From: G965222535 sp965222535 | GTDB taxonomy: Bacteria; Pseudomonadota; Gammaproteobacteria; HK1 | Direction: 5' to 3' | Assembly (NCBI GenBank): GCA_965222535.1 | Contig: OZ244957.1 | Span: forward strand, 992,001 to 1,056,000 | DNA: 64,000 nucleotides | In this document: positions 43,611 to 52,265 of the stretch, one piece after another | Layout: the number at the start of each line of letters is the position of its first letter | How positions within the stretch are numbered: the stretch's first letter is position 1 | Program-made: the position numbers and the translations under genes | The notes under the pieces: generated by a model | What the model was told of the DNA's origin: nothing | The model's input: only the letters and a program-made list of their open reading frames with translations | Database searches by the model: none

Positions 43611-45416
43611 TCATAAGGCGGCGGTATTGGTGAACGCTTCAGCGTCCATATCCATCAAACTCCTGCAACCGCTGCGGATAATCTGTGACAAGGCCGTCGA
43701 TTGCGGCAACAGGCGTTGATAGAAATAACGCGCCGTTTGCAGCTTGGCTTGGTAGAAGCCGGAATTATCCTCGGTTTGTCGGGCAAGTGCGATGTTCGCC
43801 GCCTGCGCCCAGATATAAGCGAAAGCGACCAAACCTATTAATCTTAAGTAATCGTATGATGCCGCACCAACTTCGTTGGGATCTTTTTGCGCCGCGTCTG
43901 TGATCCAGGCGGTATCGGATCGCAATACCGCAAGTACCCGCGATAGCGGCTGGGTAAATTCATCCAGCGCTGAGTGATTATCGGCGTTGCGGGTGAAAAC
44001 CTCGATCTCAGCGAGGTAATCCTTTATTGCCCGTCCGCCGTGCATCGGGAGCTTGCGCGCCACCAAGTCAAGAGCATGAATACCGTTTGCTCCTTCGTAT
44101 ATTTGCGCAATACGTACGTCACGCACCAATTGTTCCATCCCGTGATCCTTGATATAACCGTGACCGCCAAACACTTGCAGGCAATCATTGCAGGCATTAA
44201 AGCCGTTGTCGGTAACAAATGCCTTGACGATCGGAGTGAATAACGCCACCTTGTCTTCGGCTTTTTGGCGCACCGCGGGATCGGGGTGCGCCTGGGATAG
44301 GTCGTATTGCATCGTTACCCATCCCAGCAGTCCGCGCGCACCTTCATTGAGCGCGCGCGTGGTGAGCAACAGGCGCCTTATATCGGGATGGACAATAATC
44401 GGATCAGCAGGGCCGTCGACGTCAGTACCGTGAGCGGCACGACGCCCTTGGAATCGCTCCCGTGCGTACTGGCTCGCGCTCTGATACGCCACTTCAGCGA
44501 CCGACAATCCCTGTTGGCCCACCATCAGGCGCTCATAGTTCATCATGGAAAACATCGCACGCAAGCCACGCTCCGGCTCGCCAAGGAGATAGCCAGTGGC
44601 CGCATTATAGCTCATGGTACACGTGGAAGCCCCTTTGATCCCCATCTTATGCTCAATTGAATCGCAACTCATGCTGTTACGCGGGCCCAGTTGACGATCG
44701 TCCTGGGGCAAGTATTTCGGCACCAGAAACATGCTGATGCCACGCACTCCCGGCGGTGCTCCTTTAATCCGCGCTAACACGAAATGGACAATGTTTTCGG
44801 TCAAATCCTGCTCGCCTCCAGTGATGAAAATTTTGTTGCCGGTGATGCGATAACTGCCGTCATCGTCAGCTTCGGCGCGGGTTCGCAGGAGTCCCAAATC
44901 GGTGCCGCACTGGGGCTCAGTGAGGCACATCACCCCGCTCCAGAGGCCCTCAATAAGAGGGGGCAGATAACACTGCTTCTGCTGTTCGTCAGCGTATTGT
45001 TCAAGAGCGATGGCGGCCCCGTGGGATAACCCAGTGTAAAGCGAAAAAGACAGATTAGCCGATTGCAGCATTTCATCAAAAAACAACGCAATCGTATAAG
45101 GCAGGCCCTGGCCGCCGTACGCCGTTGGCCCGGCCAGCGACAGCCACCCCCCCTCCAGCAGGGTGTTGTAAATGCGTTTGAACTCGGCTGGGGTTGCTAC
45201 TTTCCCGTCAATCCACTGGCAACCTTGGCGATCGCTACTGTGCAGAGTTGGGAAAATAAGTTCCTGACAAAGCTTTGCGGCTTCGCGCAAAATCGTGTCG
45301 GTTACTTCAGCACTGGCTTCTTGGAAGCGCTCGATACCGGCGAATTGCTGCTCTATCCCCAGTAGTTCATGCAGCACAAACTGCATATCGCGAAGGGGTG
45401 CGGTGTATGCGGTCAT
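43611..45416 (-). CDS. acyl-CoA dehydrogenase with C-terminal extension
   Basis: 601 residues, the long form of the FAD acyl-CoA dehydrogenase family (FadE/DmdC-like). Features are LTEPQCGTDLGLLRTRA in the flavin-binding region, ITGNKIFITGGEQD, SMMNYERLMVGQQGL, VFGGHGYIKDHGMEQLVRD, and the catalytic glutamate in IYEGANGIHALDL. A C-terminal domain of about 120 residues follows. It oxidises acyl-CoA (or a related thioester) to the enoyl form. Paired with the acyl-CoA ligase at 54.5 kb it could serve fatty-acid or methylthiopropionate-like degradation, although no hydratase or thiolase is present in the window. Confidence 0.87.
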   Translation of the reverse strand: MTAYTAPLRDMQFVLHELLGIEQQFAGIERFQEASAEVTDTILREAAKLCQELIFPTLHSSDRQGCQWIDGKVATPAEFKRIYNTLLEGGWLSLAGPTAYGGQGLPYTIALFFDEMLQSANLSFSLYTGLSHGAAIALEQYADEQQKQCYLPPLIEGLWSGVMCLTEPQCGTDLGLLRTRAEADDDGSYRITGNKIFITGGEQDLTENIVHFVLARIKGAPPGVRGISMFLVPKYLPQDDRQLGPRNSMSCDSIEHKMGIKGASTCTMSYNAATGYLLGEPERGLRAMFSMMNYERLMVGQQGLSVAEVAYQSASQYARERFQGRRAAHGTDVDGPADPIIVHPDIRRLLLTTRALNEGARGLLGWVTMQYDLSQAHPDPAVRQKAEDKVALFTPIVKAFVTDNGFNACNDCLQVFGGHGYIKDHGMEQLVRDVRIAQIYEGANGIHALDLVARKLPMHGGRAIKDYLAEIEVFTRNADNHSALDEFTQPLSRVLAVLRSDTAWITDAAQKDPNEVGAASYDYLRLIGLVAFAYIWAQAANIALARQTEDNSGFYQAKLQTARYFYQRLLPQSTALSQIIRSGCRSLMDMDAEAFTNTAAL

Positions 45417-45619
45417 TGGATCTCTGTTGTGTTGTGTTGCTCAAAAACCGATCCTGCCGGTAACGCGCAAGCGATGACGGATAACCGAGGATAGCGGCAG
45501 GTCATCATTGCACTTTGCCGGCGGCAACGGTGTATCCCGCGCCAAATGCCACTCAGTGTAAACGGGTTGCGCCAGAGGCGTTTACCCAATTGCGCACAAG
45601 CAGGTTCGCGGATGAACCG

Positions 45620-45728
45620 CAGGGCTTGTCTATTGGAGGAATGGATATAAATCAATGGCTTACGTTACAGGGAAGCATGCCCTTTCCCCAAACTCCCATC
45701 CCGCTGCCATTTTCCGAGGTTCCCATGA
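45620..45728 (+). repeat. interspersed repeat, core-A copy
   Basis: GGGCTTGTCTATTGGAGGAA, ATATAAATCAATGGCTTACG, TTACAGGGAAGCATGCCCTT, CCCATCCCGCTGCCATTTTC, and the end CGAGGTTCCCATG. It lies upstream of the acyl-CoA dehydrogenase gene. Bases 45729-46275 up to rpmH hold no gene that I can support; notably no dnaA and no clear cluster of DnaA boxes. Confidence 0.85.
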
Positions 45729-46275
45729 GTGAATCCGTGAGCGCACTATTCAATATAACGATAACGCAGCAACCAGCAAAAGTCGATACAGCCTGATCAT
45801 CGCAAGCCTTGGCAGGGCGCTGCAAAGGCAACTCAAGAACGGCACCTAGCGCTATCGCCAGACGCTCCATGCCCGCTATCTGCCGGTTGTGCATTGGCAA
45901 GCCGAGAAAGCAGCAGTTGACGCTATCGGTCATATCCATATAATGGGCTGTGATGCTCTCTGCGGTATACGCGAATGATCGGATACTCTGATCTGATTCT
46001 ATACCCTGAGGGAGAGAGCGTGGCGCTGTTGTGCACTCGACTTGTCTTGAGAGCCTGATGCGCTATTGATTCTCCTCCCGCCTTTTACTTAATTGGTTCA
46101 GGGGTGTCGGTTAATTGCGGTACCGGCGGAGAGCATTTGTTTAATCTTTGCCGGTCATGCAAGAACCCCTGTCATCGTGGAACGTCGTGTAGCACGTCCA
46201 AAACCTTTGTCAGTGACAGAAAAACGCGGATAGTCCCACGCCAATGCGCTCATCATCCCTTATGCAAAACCCTCT

Positions 46276-46410
46276 ATGAAAAGAACTTTCCAACCCAGCA
46301 ATTTGAAGCGCAAGCGGCGCCACGGTTTCAGAGCACGCATGCAAACGAAAGGCGGTCGTTGCATCATTCGCAATCGCCGCGCCAAAGGTCGCACCCGACT
46401 GTCAGCGTAA
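46276..46410 (+). CDS. rpmH: 50S ribosomal protein L34
   Basis: 44 residues: MKRTFQPSNLKRKRRHGFRA followed by RMQTKGGRCIIRNRRAKGRT. Too short for many gene callers but unmistakable. rnpA begins 12 bases after the stop. In most bacteria dnaA lies upstream of rpmH; here the upstream gene is an acyl-CoA dehydrogenase on the other strand. Confidence 0.98.
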   Translation: MKRTFQPSNLKRKRRHGFRARMQTKGGRCIIRNRRAKGRTRLSA

Positions 46411-46421
46411 AGTCCTGCACA

Positions 46422-46793
46422 ATGCGTCTGAACCGATTGACGCGGAGGATGCGGCTATGCAAGGCCTGCGATTTCACCAACATCTTTCGCTATGGTTGTC
46501 GCTTTCATTTCCGGGCGCTGACGCTGCTTGTTGTTGATAACAACCTTGGCTACCCGCGCTTGGGTATTGTAGTACCCAAGCGACGGGTGCGTTTTGCTCA
46601 TCAGCGCAATCGTATCAAACGTGTCATCCGCAATGCCTTTCGTCACCACAGGGCGCTGTTTGGCGCTAAGGATGCCGTCGTCATGGTGCGCGGCGATGCG
46701 ATCAAAGGCACCGCGGAGATGGTCGAGGCAGTGCTCAAAATGCAGGGAAAGGGCGGCCAAACCAAGCATCCGCGTTCAGCATCAGGTGTTTAG
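46422..46793 (+). CDS. rnpA: ribonuclease P protein component
   Basis: 123 residues from the ATG at 46422. The open frame extends to 46104, but that part covers rpmH and is not used. The conserved RNR motif is present in HQRNRIKRVIRNAFR, with RLGIVVPKRRV before it. The protein binds the M1 RNA and assists 5' maturation of tRNAs. Normally yidD follows; here a 200-base repeat element separates rnpA from yidC. Confidence 0.95.
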   Translation: MRLNRLTRRMRLCKACDFTNIFRYGCRFHFRALTLLVVDNNLGYPRLGIVVPKRRVRFAHQRNRIKRVIRNAFRHHRALFGAKDAVVMVRGDAIKGTAEMVEAVLKMQGKGGQTKHPRSASGV

Positions 46794-46798
46794 CCTCA

Positions 46799-46998
46799 TC
46801 AGAGGGCAGCTCGAAAAACTGCGCGAAGCGAACTTATTCGAGCTGCCCTCTATTGGGGAAATGACCCTTCCAACAATCATTTCAGGGTGCCGCTGACCGA
46901 CGAAGACCGGTCAGCGAACGGTGCGCCGTTAGGCGCTCCTTATTAAAAATAAAACAATCCCTTCCTCCAAACCTCCAGTTTTTCGATGCCCCCCTAAA
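46799..46998 (+). repeat. interspersed repeat, core-D copy with a perfect 15-bp hairpin
   Basis: The hairpin arms 46801-46815 and 46837-46851 are exact complements. CTATTGGGGAAATGACCCTT, CCAACAATCATTTCAGGGTG, a CGCTGACCG/CGGTCAGCG stem, GTGCGCCGTTAGGCGC, TTATTAAAAATAAAACAATC, and the end CAGTTTTTCGATGCCCCC follow. It sits between rnpA and yidC, where the hairpin could end or attenuate the rpmH-rnpA transcript. Confidence 0.88.
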
Positions 46999-47039
46999 TA
47001 GGGCGGCCTGGTAAATCCACCTTGAAAATTCATCTTCCG

Positions 47040-48701
47040 ATGACTTCTGACCAACTTCGCTTTTTCCTGATCATTGGGTTGCTGATGACGGGATTCCTGC
47101 TGTACCAAGCATGGCAAGCGGATTATGCACCAAAGCAACCTGCGGCACTGGGTGTTGCTCCAGCGACCACGCCCATACCAACGGATGGCGTGCATCGTCC
47201 CACCGTTGGGCTGAGCGATGAGGTGCCGGTTATTCCCCATACTGCTGCGCCCTCATCAGTGAGCAGCCAGGCGGCGGCAAACGGCGAGCGCATTCGCATT
47301 GTAACGGACGTTTATGATCTGTGGGTCGATCCAGTGGGTGCCGGTCTGGTGCAGGCCGAATTGCTGGCCTATCCGATAGCCGCCGATCAACCCGACGATC
47401 CAGTGCGGCTACTGAATGAATACGGCAGCGATGTATTCATCATGCAATCGGGGCTGCTGTCGTCGAACAATACCGACGCGCCGAGTCATAAATACCCGTT
47501 CACCACTTCGCAAAAGGAATATGTCCTAGAGCTGGGGGATAGCTCCTTGGCGGTTCCTTTCGTGTGGCGCTCAGACGATGGGTTGGTGGTGACCAAGACC
47601 TACCACTTCACGCGCGGCAGCTACCTTATCGGCATCACAACGCACATCGATAATGCGTCGGAACAGGCTTGGAGCGGCCATTTTTATGGCCAGTTCCGGC
47701 GTTCTGAGCCAACCTCTTCAGGCGGACTCTTCACCACTTATACCTATACTGGGGGCGTACTTTCCACCCCAGATCAGCGGTACGAAAAGATAGATTTTGG
47801 CGATATACGCCAGCAGAGCTTAGATCAGAGCGCCACGGGTGGATGGGTAGCGATGATCCAGCACTACTTCGCTGCGGCGTGGATTCCACCGCTAGATGAC
47901 GTTAATCACTATTATTCCAAGGCGCTCAATAGCGGCTTATATCGCCTCGGGGTGCTGACCGCGCCGCTGCAAGTCGCGCCCCGTGATCAAGCTTTGTTTT
48001 CCGTAAATGTATATCTCGGACCAAAGATCCAAGCGTTGCTAAGTGCCGCTGCGCCGCATCTCGAACGCACTGTGGATTATGGCTTTCTGTTTCTGATAGC
48101 AGAGCCGTTGTTTTGGGTGTTGAACAACATAAACCACTTTGTCGGTAACTGGGGGTGGTCGATTATTTTGTTGACCATGATGATCAAGCTGTTGTTCTTC
48201 CACCTCTCAGCCACCAGCTATAAGTCAATGGCGCGGATGCGCAAACTGCAGCCGCGTGTTGCCGCTCTGCGCGAGCGCTACCTGAACGACAAAACGCGCA
48301 TGAATCAGGCGATGATGCAGCTTTACAAGGACGAAAAGGTCAACCCGCTTGGCGGGTGCCTACCGATCCTGATCCAGATCCCGGTCTTTATCGCGCTGTA
48401 TTGGGTACTGCTTGAAAGTGTCGAGATCCGCCAAGCTAGTTTCATCTTCTGGTACGATGATCTGAGCGTACACGATCCCTATTTTGTCCTGCCGATTCTG
48501 ATGGGGATATCGATGCTGGTGCAGCAGCGGCTGAACCCCGCCCCACCGGATCCGCTGCAAGCCAAGATCATGGCCGCGCTGCCGTTTATTTTTACGTTCT
48601 TTTTCCTGTTCTTCCCCGCCGGGCTGGTACTGTACTGGTTTGTTAACAACCTGCTGTCGATCCTACAGCAGTGGTTTATTACGAAGAAGATCGTCGGGTA
48701 A
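47040..48701 (+). CDS. yidC: membrane protein insertase YidC
   Basis: 553 residues from the ATG at 47040; an in-frame TTG lies 18 bases upstream. An N-terminal membrane helix (about 8-25) is followed by a large periplasmic beta-supersandwich domain (about 60-330) and the conserved five-helix insertase core, with NWGWSIILLTMMIKLLFF, the cytoplasmic hairpin with KMQPR-like MRKLQPRVAALRERY, NPLGGCLPILIQIPVFIALYW, and FFPAGLVLYWFVNNLLSILQ. It inserts inner-membrane proteins alone or with SecYEG. mnmE, the usual next gene, is absent. Confidence 0.96.
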   Translation: MTSDQLRFFLIIGLLMTGFLLYQAWQADYAPKQPAALGVAPATTPIPTDGVHRPTVGLSDEVPVIPHTAAPSSVSSQAAANGERIRIVTDVYDLWVDPVGAGLVQAELLAYPIAADQPDDPVRLLNEYGSDVFIMQSGLLSSNNTDAPSHKYPFTTSQKEYVLELGDSSLAVPFVWRSDDGLVVTKTYHFTRGSYLIGITTHIDNASEQAWSGHFYGQFRRSEPTSSGGLFTTYTYTGGVLSTPDQRYEKIDFGDIRQQSLDQSATGGWVAMIQHYFAAAWIPPLDDVNHYYSKALNSGLYRLGVLTAPLQVAPRDQALFSVNVYLGPKIQALLSAAAPHLERTVDYGFLFLIAEPLFWVLNNINHFVGNWGWSIILLTMMIKLLFFHLSATSYKSMARMRKLQPRVAALRERYLNDKTRMNQAMMQLYKDEKVNPLGGCLPILIQIPVFIALYWVLLESVEIRQASFIFWYDDLSVHDPYFVLPILMGISMLVQQRLNPAPPDPLQAKIMAALPFIFTFFFLFFPAGLVLYWFVNNLLSILQQWFITKKIVG

Positions 48702-48877
48702 TGAACGCATCCCGCGCCCGGCGTACTGACGCTTCGGTGTTTTCTCACGAAAGCGGGGGCATCATGGGACCGATCGTCAACCCTGCCGCTTGAAATCTAT
48801 CGCTGCCGTGGGCTGACCTGATCGCTTGCAACGCTACCGTTTCATCCACAACACCCTTGGTGTAAGCGAAGACGGCG

Positions 48878-49855
48878 ATGGACGATTTCATTGGCAGGAA
48901 AAATTTAATCCCACCCGAGCGGCTGCGCCAACTGACTTTGCGCAGCGATTGGCAGGGCGCACGGCAAACCCTCAGTCATTTTGGTGCCCTCGGTGTGACT
49001 GGCTGTGGGCTTTACCTGAGCTGGGGTAGCGGCTGGGCGGTTCCGCTTTTTATCCTGCATGGGATGCTGCTGAACTACCTGTTCGCCGCCCAGCACGAGT
49101 TTAACCACTATACTGCCTTTCGCACACGTTGGATCAACGACGTCTGCAACCGGATTACCGGCTTCTTGGTGCTCTACCCGCGTGACTATGAACGCTGGTT
49201 CCATTTCGAGCACCACCACCATACCCAAAACTGGCGACGCGATCCGGAGTTGCTCACGCGTGAACGCTACCGCTTGGGCAATTATCTGCTGTATCTGTTG
49301 GGTATTTCATATTGGTATTCCCGCATACAGCGCCTTGTGGTTCAGGCTGCGGGGCAGGTGGAAGGCAGCTACCTCAGCGAGGCGCAGCGACAGCAGGTGG
49401 CGCGTGAAGCGTGCGTCCACGTGCTCGCCTATGGGGGGCTGGCGGCTGCATCGCTGCTGCTGCAAAGCGGGGTGCTGGTGCAGCTCTGGATAGCGCCGTT
49501 ATTGCTCACCAAGGTACTGCACCAGGTACAAAACATCACTGAGCATACAGCCCTGACGCACCACCCCGATGTGGTGCATAACACGCGCACGATTAAAACG
49601 TGGCCGGTGCTGCGCTGGATGGCTTGGAACATGCAGTATCACACCGCACACCATACGTATCCAGCAGTACCGTTCCATAAGCTGCCGGCACTGCACGCTG
49701 AAATGGTCGCTCGCCTTGGCTATCAACCGCCCACCATCGGCTATCTTGCGTTCCAGTACCATTTTATCCGCCACCTGCTGCACGCCCCAGAGCCGCTCGA
49801 AGGGCTTGATACAAGCGCCAATGGCGAGTCGTCAGCATCGTCAAAGAGGCGCTAA
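48878..49855 (+). CDS. membrane fatty acid desaturase/hydroxylase family protein
   Basis: 325 residues. The histidine boxes are HEFNH (73-77), HFEHHHH (109-115) and HTAHH (about 252-256), with hydrophobic segments near 36-60, 62-80 and 185-215. This spacing fits the FA_desaturase superfamily (acyl-lipid desaturases, alkane hydroxylase-like and carotenoid ketolase/hydroxylase relatives). The protein differs clearly from the delta-9 type at 5.1 kb, in the order of boxes and the lack of a long tail. The substrate is not assignable. The C-terminus is Ser/Lys-rich. It lies 176 bases after yidC on the same strand. Confidence 0.8.
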   Translation: MDDFIGRKNLIPPERLRQLTLRSDWQGARQTLSHFGALGVTGCGLYLSWGSGWAVPLFILHGMLLNYLFAAQHEFNHYTAFRTRWINDVCNRITGFLVLYPRDYERWFHFEHHHHTQNWRRDPELLTRERYRLGNYLLYLLGISYWYSRIQRLVVQAAGQVEGSYLSEAQRQQVAREACVHVLAYGGLAAASLLLQSGVLVQLWIAPLLLTKVLHQVQNITEHTALTHHPDVVHNTRTIKTWPVLRWMAWNMQYHTAHHTYPAVPFHKLPALHAEMVARLGYQPPTIGYLAFQYHFIRHLLHAPEPLEGLDTSANGESSASSKRR

Positions 49856-49865
49856 TTGACTGCCT

Positions 49866-50096
49866 TGAACCCCGAAAAACCTTGAACGAGAGGGGGTTTG
49901 GGGGAAGGGATTGTTTTATTTTTAATGAGGAGCGCTAGCGCAGCACCGTTCGCTGACTTCTCGATCCGCTCAACGCCACCACGCAATAATTGTTGGCAGG
50001 GGCATTTTCCCCATAGACAAGCCCCCCGCGGGATCCCTCGAAAAGCCAGCGAAAAGCCAGCGAAAAGCCAGCGAAGCTGGTTTTCCGAGGTGCCCT
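49866..50096 (-). repeat. interspersed repeat, core-D copy with tandemly expanded hairpin
   Basis: CCCCGAAAAACCTTGAACGA, GAGGGGGTTTGGGGGAAGGG, ATTGTTTTATTTTTAATGAG, a palindrome GAGCGCTAGCGC, GTTCGCTGACTTCTCGATCC, ACGCAATAATTGTTGGCAG, CCATAGACAAGCCCCCC. The terminal hairpin carries three exact 11-bp units CGAAAAGCCAG (50039-50071) before its GCTGG arm, so its 5' arm has been tandemly amplified. It lies between the convergent desaturase and ABC permease genes. Confidence 0.86.
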
Positions 50097-50919
50097 ATTG
50101 CAATTGACGGCGGGTTGCTAAGCGCACGGCAACATAGAAACTGAGCGCGCCCACCGCTGCGATATAACCAAGATGCCAGAATATGCCTTCTAGCGGGGCA
50201 CCGATAGCCAGCGGCCGGATGACGGCGACGGCATGTGTCAGCGGCAATATCTGCGATAGCCATTGGATCCCGTCAGGCATGCGCTGCAACGGAAAAAAAA
50301 CGCCGCCCAACAACAGCATCGGGGTGAGAACCAATGTCGTATAGTAAAGGAAGAATTCATAGCCACGTGCGGCGGCGGTAACGACCATCGCCATTGACGC
50401 GAAACACAGCCCGGTCAGCACCACAACCGGCAGTGCCAACACCATTGTGGGCAGCGAAATGCCACCTAACATCATTGCCACCAAGGCGATCGCGCTGGCG
50501 TTGATCAAGCCTTTGGCAGCCGCCCATACGATCTCCCCGGCGACCACGTCAGCGGTGGACAGCGGGGTCGTAATGATGGCATCCCAAGTCGCCTGGCTGG
50601 TCATGCGGGTATAAGCGGAGTACATCGCTTCAAAGCTGGCGGTGGTCATGGTACTTGAGGCGATGATGCCAGAAGCGATAAAAACGCGATACGGCAGCCC
50701 CTCAATCTCACCAACAAAAGCCCCCAGACCATAGCCCATCGCCAGCAGATAGAGCACCGGTTCGCCGAAATTCCCAAGTAGCGAAGGAATCGCAAGTTTG
50801 CGCCAAAACAGAAAGTTACGGCAAAATACGGGGTACCAGCGCAGCATATAATGCGGCAACTGGCGCCTTCCCTGCAGCTGGGTCAGCGGCGGCACTCCGC
50901 CAGCTTGCGCATCAGTCAT
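50095..50919 (-). CDS. ABC-2 type transporter permease (NodJ-like)
   Basis: 274 residues with six hydrophobic segments and the ABC-2 pattern: FGEPVLYLLAMGYGLGAFV in the first helices, FIASGIIASSTMTTASFEAMY, the conserved MTSQATWDAIITTPLS, and LTPMLLLGGVFFPLQRMP before the last helices. The closest well-known relatives are NodJ and other lipid- or oligosaccharide-exporting permeases. Its start overlaps the ATPase gene by 8 bases, so the two form an exporter. The transported molecule is unknown. Confidence 0.87.
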   Translation of the reverse strand: MTDAQAGGVPPLTQLQGRRQLPHYMLRWYPVFCRNFLFWRKLAIPSLLGNFGEPVLYLLAMGYGLGAFVGEIEGLPYRVFIASGIIASSTMTTASFEAMYSAYTRMTSQATWDAIITTPLSTADVVAGEIVWAAAKGLINASAIALVAMMLGGISLPTMVLALPVVVLTGLCFASMAMVVTAAARGYEFFLYYTTLVLTPMLLLGGVFFPLQRMPDGIQWLSQILPLTHAVAVIRPLAIGAPLEGIFWHLGYIAAVGALSFYVAVRLATRRQLQ

Positions 50920-51865
50920 CGCGTAAATCTCTACCGGTCAGCTTCAGGAATACGTCCTCCAGATTGGCGGGACGGTACAAATAGCGCAATTGCGCTTGCT
51001 GATGCAACGCCAGCAGCAAGGGGCGCTCGTCTTCTAGGTAATAATAACGACCATCGCCAACCGCTTCGCTGTCGTCGGTCACGGTTTGTCCGACACGCTG
51101 ATGCCACGCCGCAAGCCCCTCGCCATGCACCTCTACCACGTGCGCTGGGATGTGGCGGTTAATCAGATTTACCGGTGCATCGCAATCGAGGATCTTGCCG
51201 TGGTCCATGACCGTGATGTGATCACACAGACGCTCTGCTTCGTCCATATAATGGGTGGTCATGATGATCGTCATGCCGTCGTTTTTGAGTTCCCTGAGGC
51301 GTTGCCAGATCAATTGCCGCGCTTGGGGATCAAGCCCGGTGGTGGGCTCATCCAGCACCAATAACTCAGGTTGGTTGATCAATGCACGGCTCAGGCTCAA
51401 GCGCCGCTGCATTCCTCCCGACAGGACGGAAATCGAGGCCCGTGCTTTGTGCTCAAGCGCCGCAAAGCGAATCAGGTGCTGGATGCGCTCCTCTACCTTT
51501 GCGCCCGACAGTCCGAAATAAGCCGCATAGATGCGCAGATTCTCAGTCACACTAAAGTCTGGATCGAGGTTATCACGCTGCGGCACGACGCCGATCCGCG
51601 CCCGTATATGGGCACCATCTTGCGGCATTTTATGCCCCAGCACCGCTAACGACCCACGGCTGGGGTGGGTTTTGCCGATCAGCATGCGCAACAACGTCGT
51701 TTTGCCCGCACCGTTTGGCCCCAGCAACCCCCAGCACTTGCCGCGCTCAACGCGAAAGCTGACGCCAGCGACAGCGCAGTGATCGCCAAAGCGTTTGTAC
51801 AGATCGGTCGCCTGCACCACGGCCGGTGGCGCTTCGCTGTCGCTGGCCTGAGTGGGAGTGATCAT
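50912..51865 (-). CDS. ABC transporter ATP-binding protein (NodI-like)
   Basis: 317 residues from the ATG at 51865; 20 further in-frame codons upstream lie in a repeat and are excluded. Walker A GPNGAGKTT, VVPQRDNLDPDFSVTENLR, signature LSGGMQRRL, Walker B LLVLDEPTTGLDPQARQ and H-loop TTHYMDEAERLCD are present. The DPDFSV motif in the Q-loop region is common in NodI/ABC-2 ATPases. Its C-terminal 80 residues form an accessory domain. It drives the permease encoded immediately downstream. Confidence 0.9.
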   Translation of the reverse strand: MITPTQASDSEAPPAVVQATDLYKRFGDHCAVAGVSFRVERGKCWGLLGPNGAGKTTLLRMLIGKTHPSRGSLAVLGHKMPQDGAHIRARIGVVPQRDNLDPDFSVTENLRIYAAYFGLSGAKVEERIQHLIRFAALEHKARASISVLSGGMQRRLSLSRALINQPELLVLDEPTTGLDPQARQLIWQRLRELKNDGMTIIMTTHYMDEAERLCDHITVMDHGKILDCDAPVNLINRHIPAHVVEVHGEGLAAWHQRVGQTVTDDSEAVGDGRYYYLEDERPLLLALHQQAQLRYLYRPANLEDVFLKLTGRDLRDD

Positions 51866-51885
51866 GGCGGAATCAAAGGCATATA

Positions 51886-52200
51886 CTAGCAATCCTTCAA
51901 GATACTTGGTTGAACGCGTTGCCAAACGGTGCGGGGGAACTCCCCTCTCCCTCTGGGAGATGACCGAGGTGCATTGGTTCTGACTGGGTGCCGTGCATTT
52001 TGCGTAGCCAAGCGCTCTGGGAATGCTGCGGGCGGGGGATCTGGGATATTTGACATTTTTATCCTCAAACAGCCAAGCGGTGCTTGGCTGTTTGAGGAGG
52101 CGTTGTAGAAAAGACGGTTATAGTGAGGCAATGCCCCTTCCAGCCATCATTTCATGGTGGTGCCGCTGAGCGGATCGAGAGGTCAGCGAACGGTGTCCCT
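51886..52200 (+). repeat. composite interspersed repeat (module C, variable palindrome, core D)
   Basis: CAATCCTTCAAGATACTTGG and CCTCTCCCTCTGGGAGATGA are module C, CATTTTGCGTAGCCAAGCGC leads on, then ATTTTTATCC with a perfect 17-bp palindromic stem (52062-52078 with 52082-52098) and GGAGGC, then core D (GCAATGCCCCTTCCAGCCAT, CATTTCATGGTGGTGCCGC, GAGCGGATCGAGAGGTCAGC). It fills the divergent region between the ABC genes and the DUF2723 gene, so it must lie over or beside their promoters. Confidence 0.82.
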
Positions 52201-52265
52201 TTCTCCACACCATACAAGCCGCACGGGTTGCCTCTCTCCAAGAACTCACGCATTCTCTCTACATC

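Noticed and set aside
45729..46275. Possible oriC/dnaA region upstream of rpmH
   Set aside because: No dnaA gene and no convincing cluster of DnaA boxes (TTATCCACA-like) could be seen.
46104..46421. Long N-terminal extension of rnpA
   Set aside because: It overlaps rpmH in another frame and has no RnpA similarity; the ATG at 46422 gives the family length.
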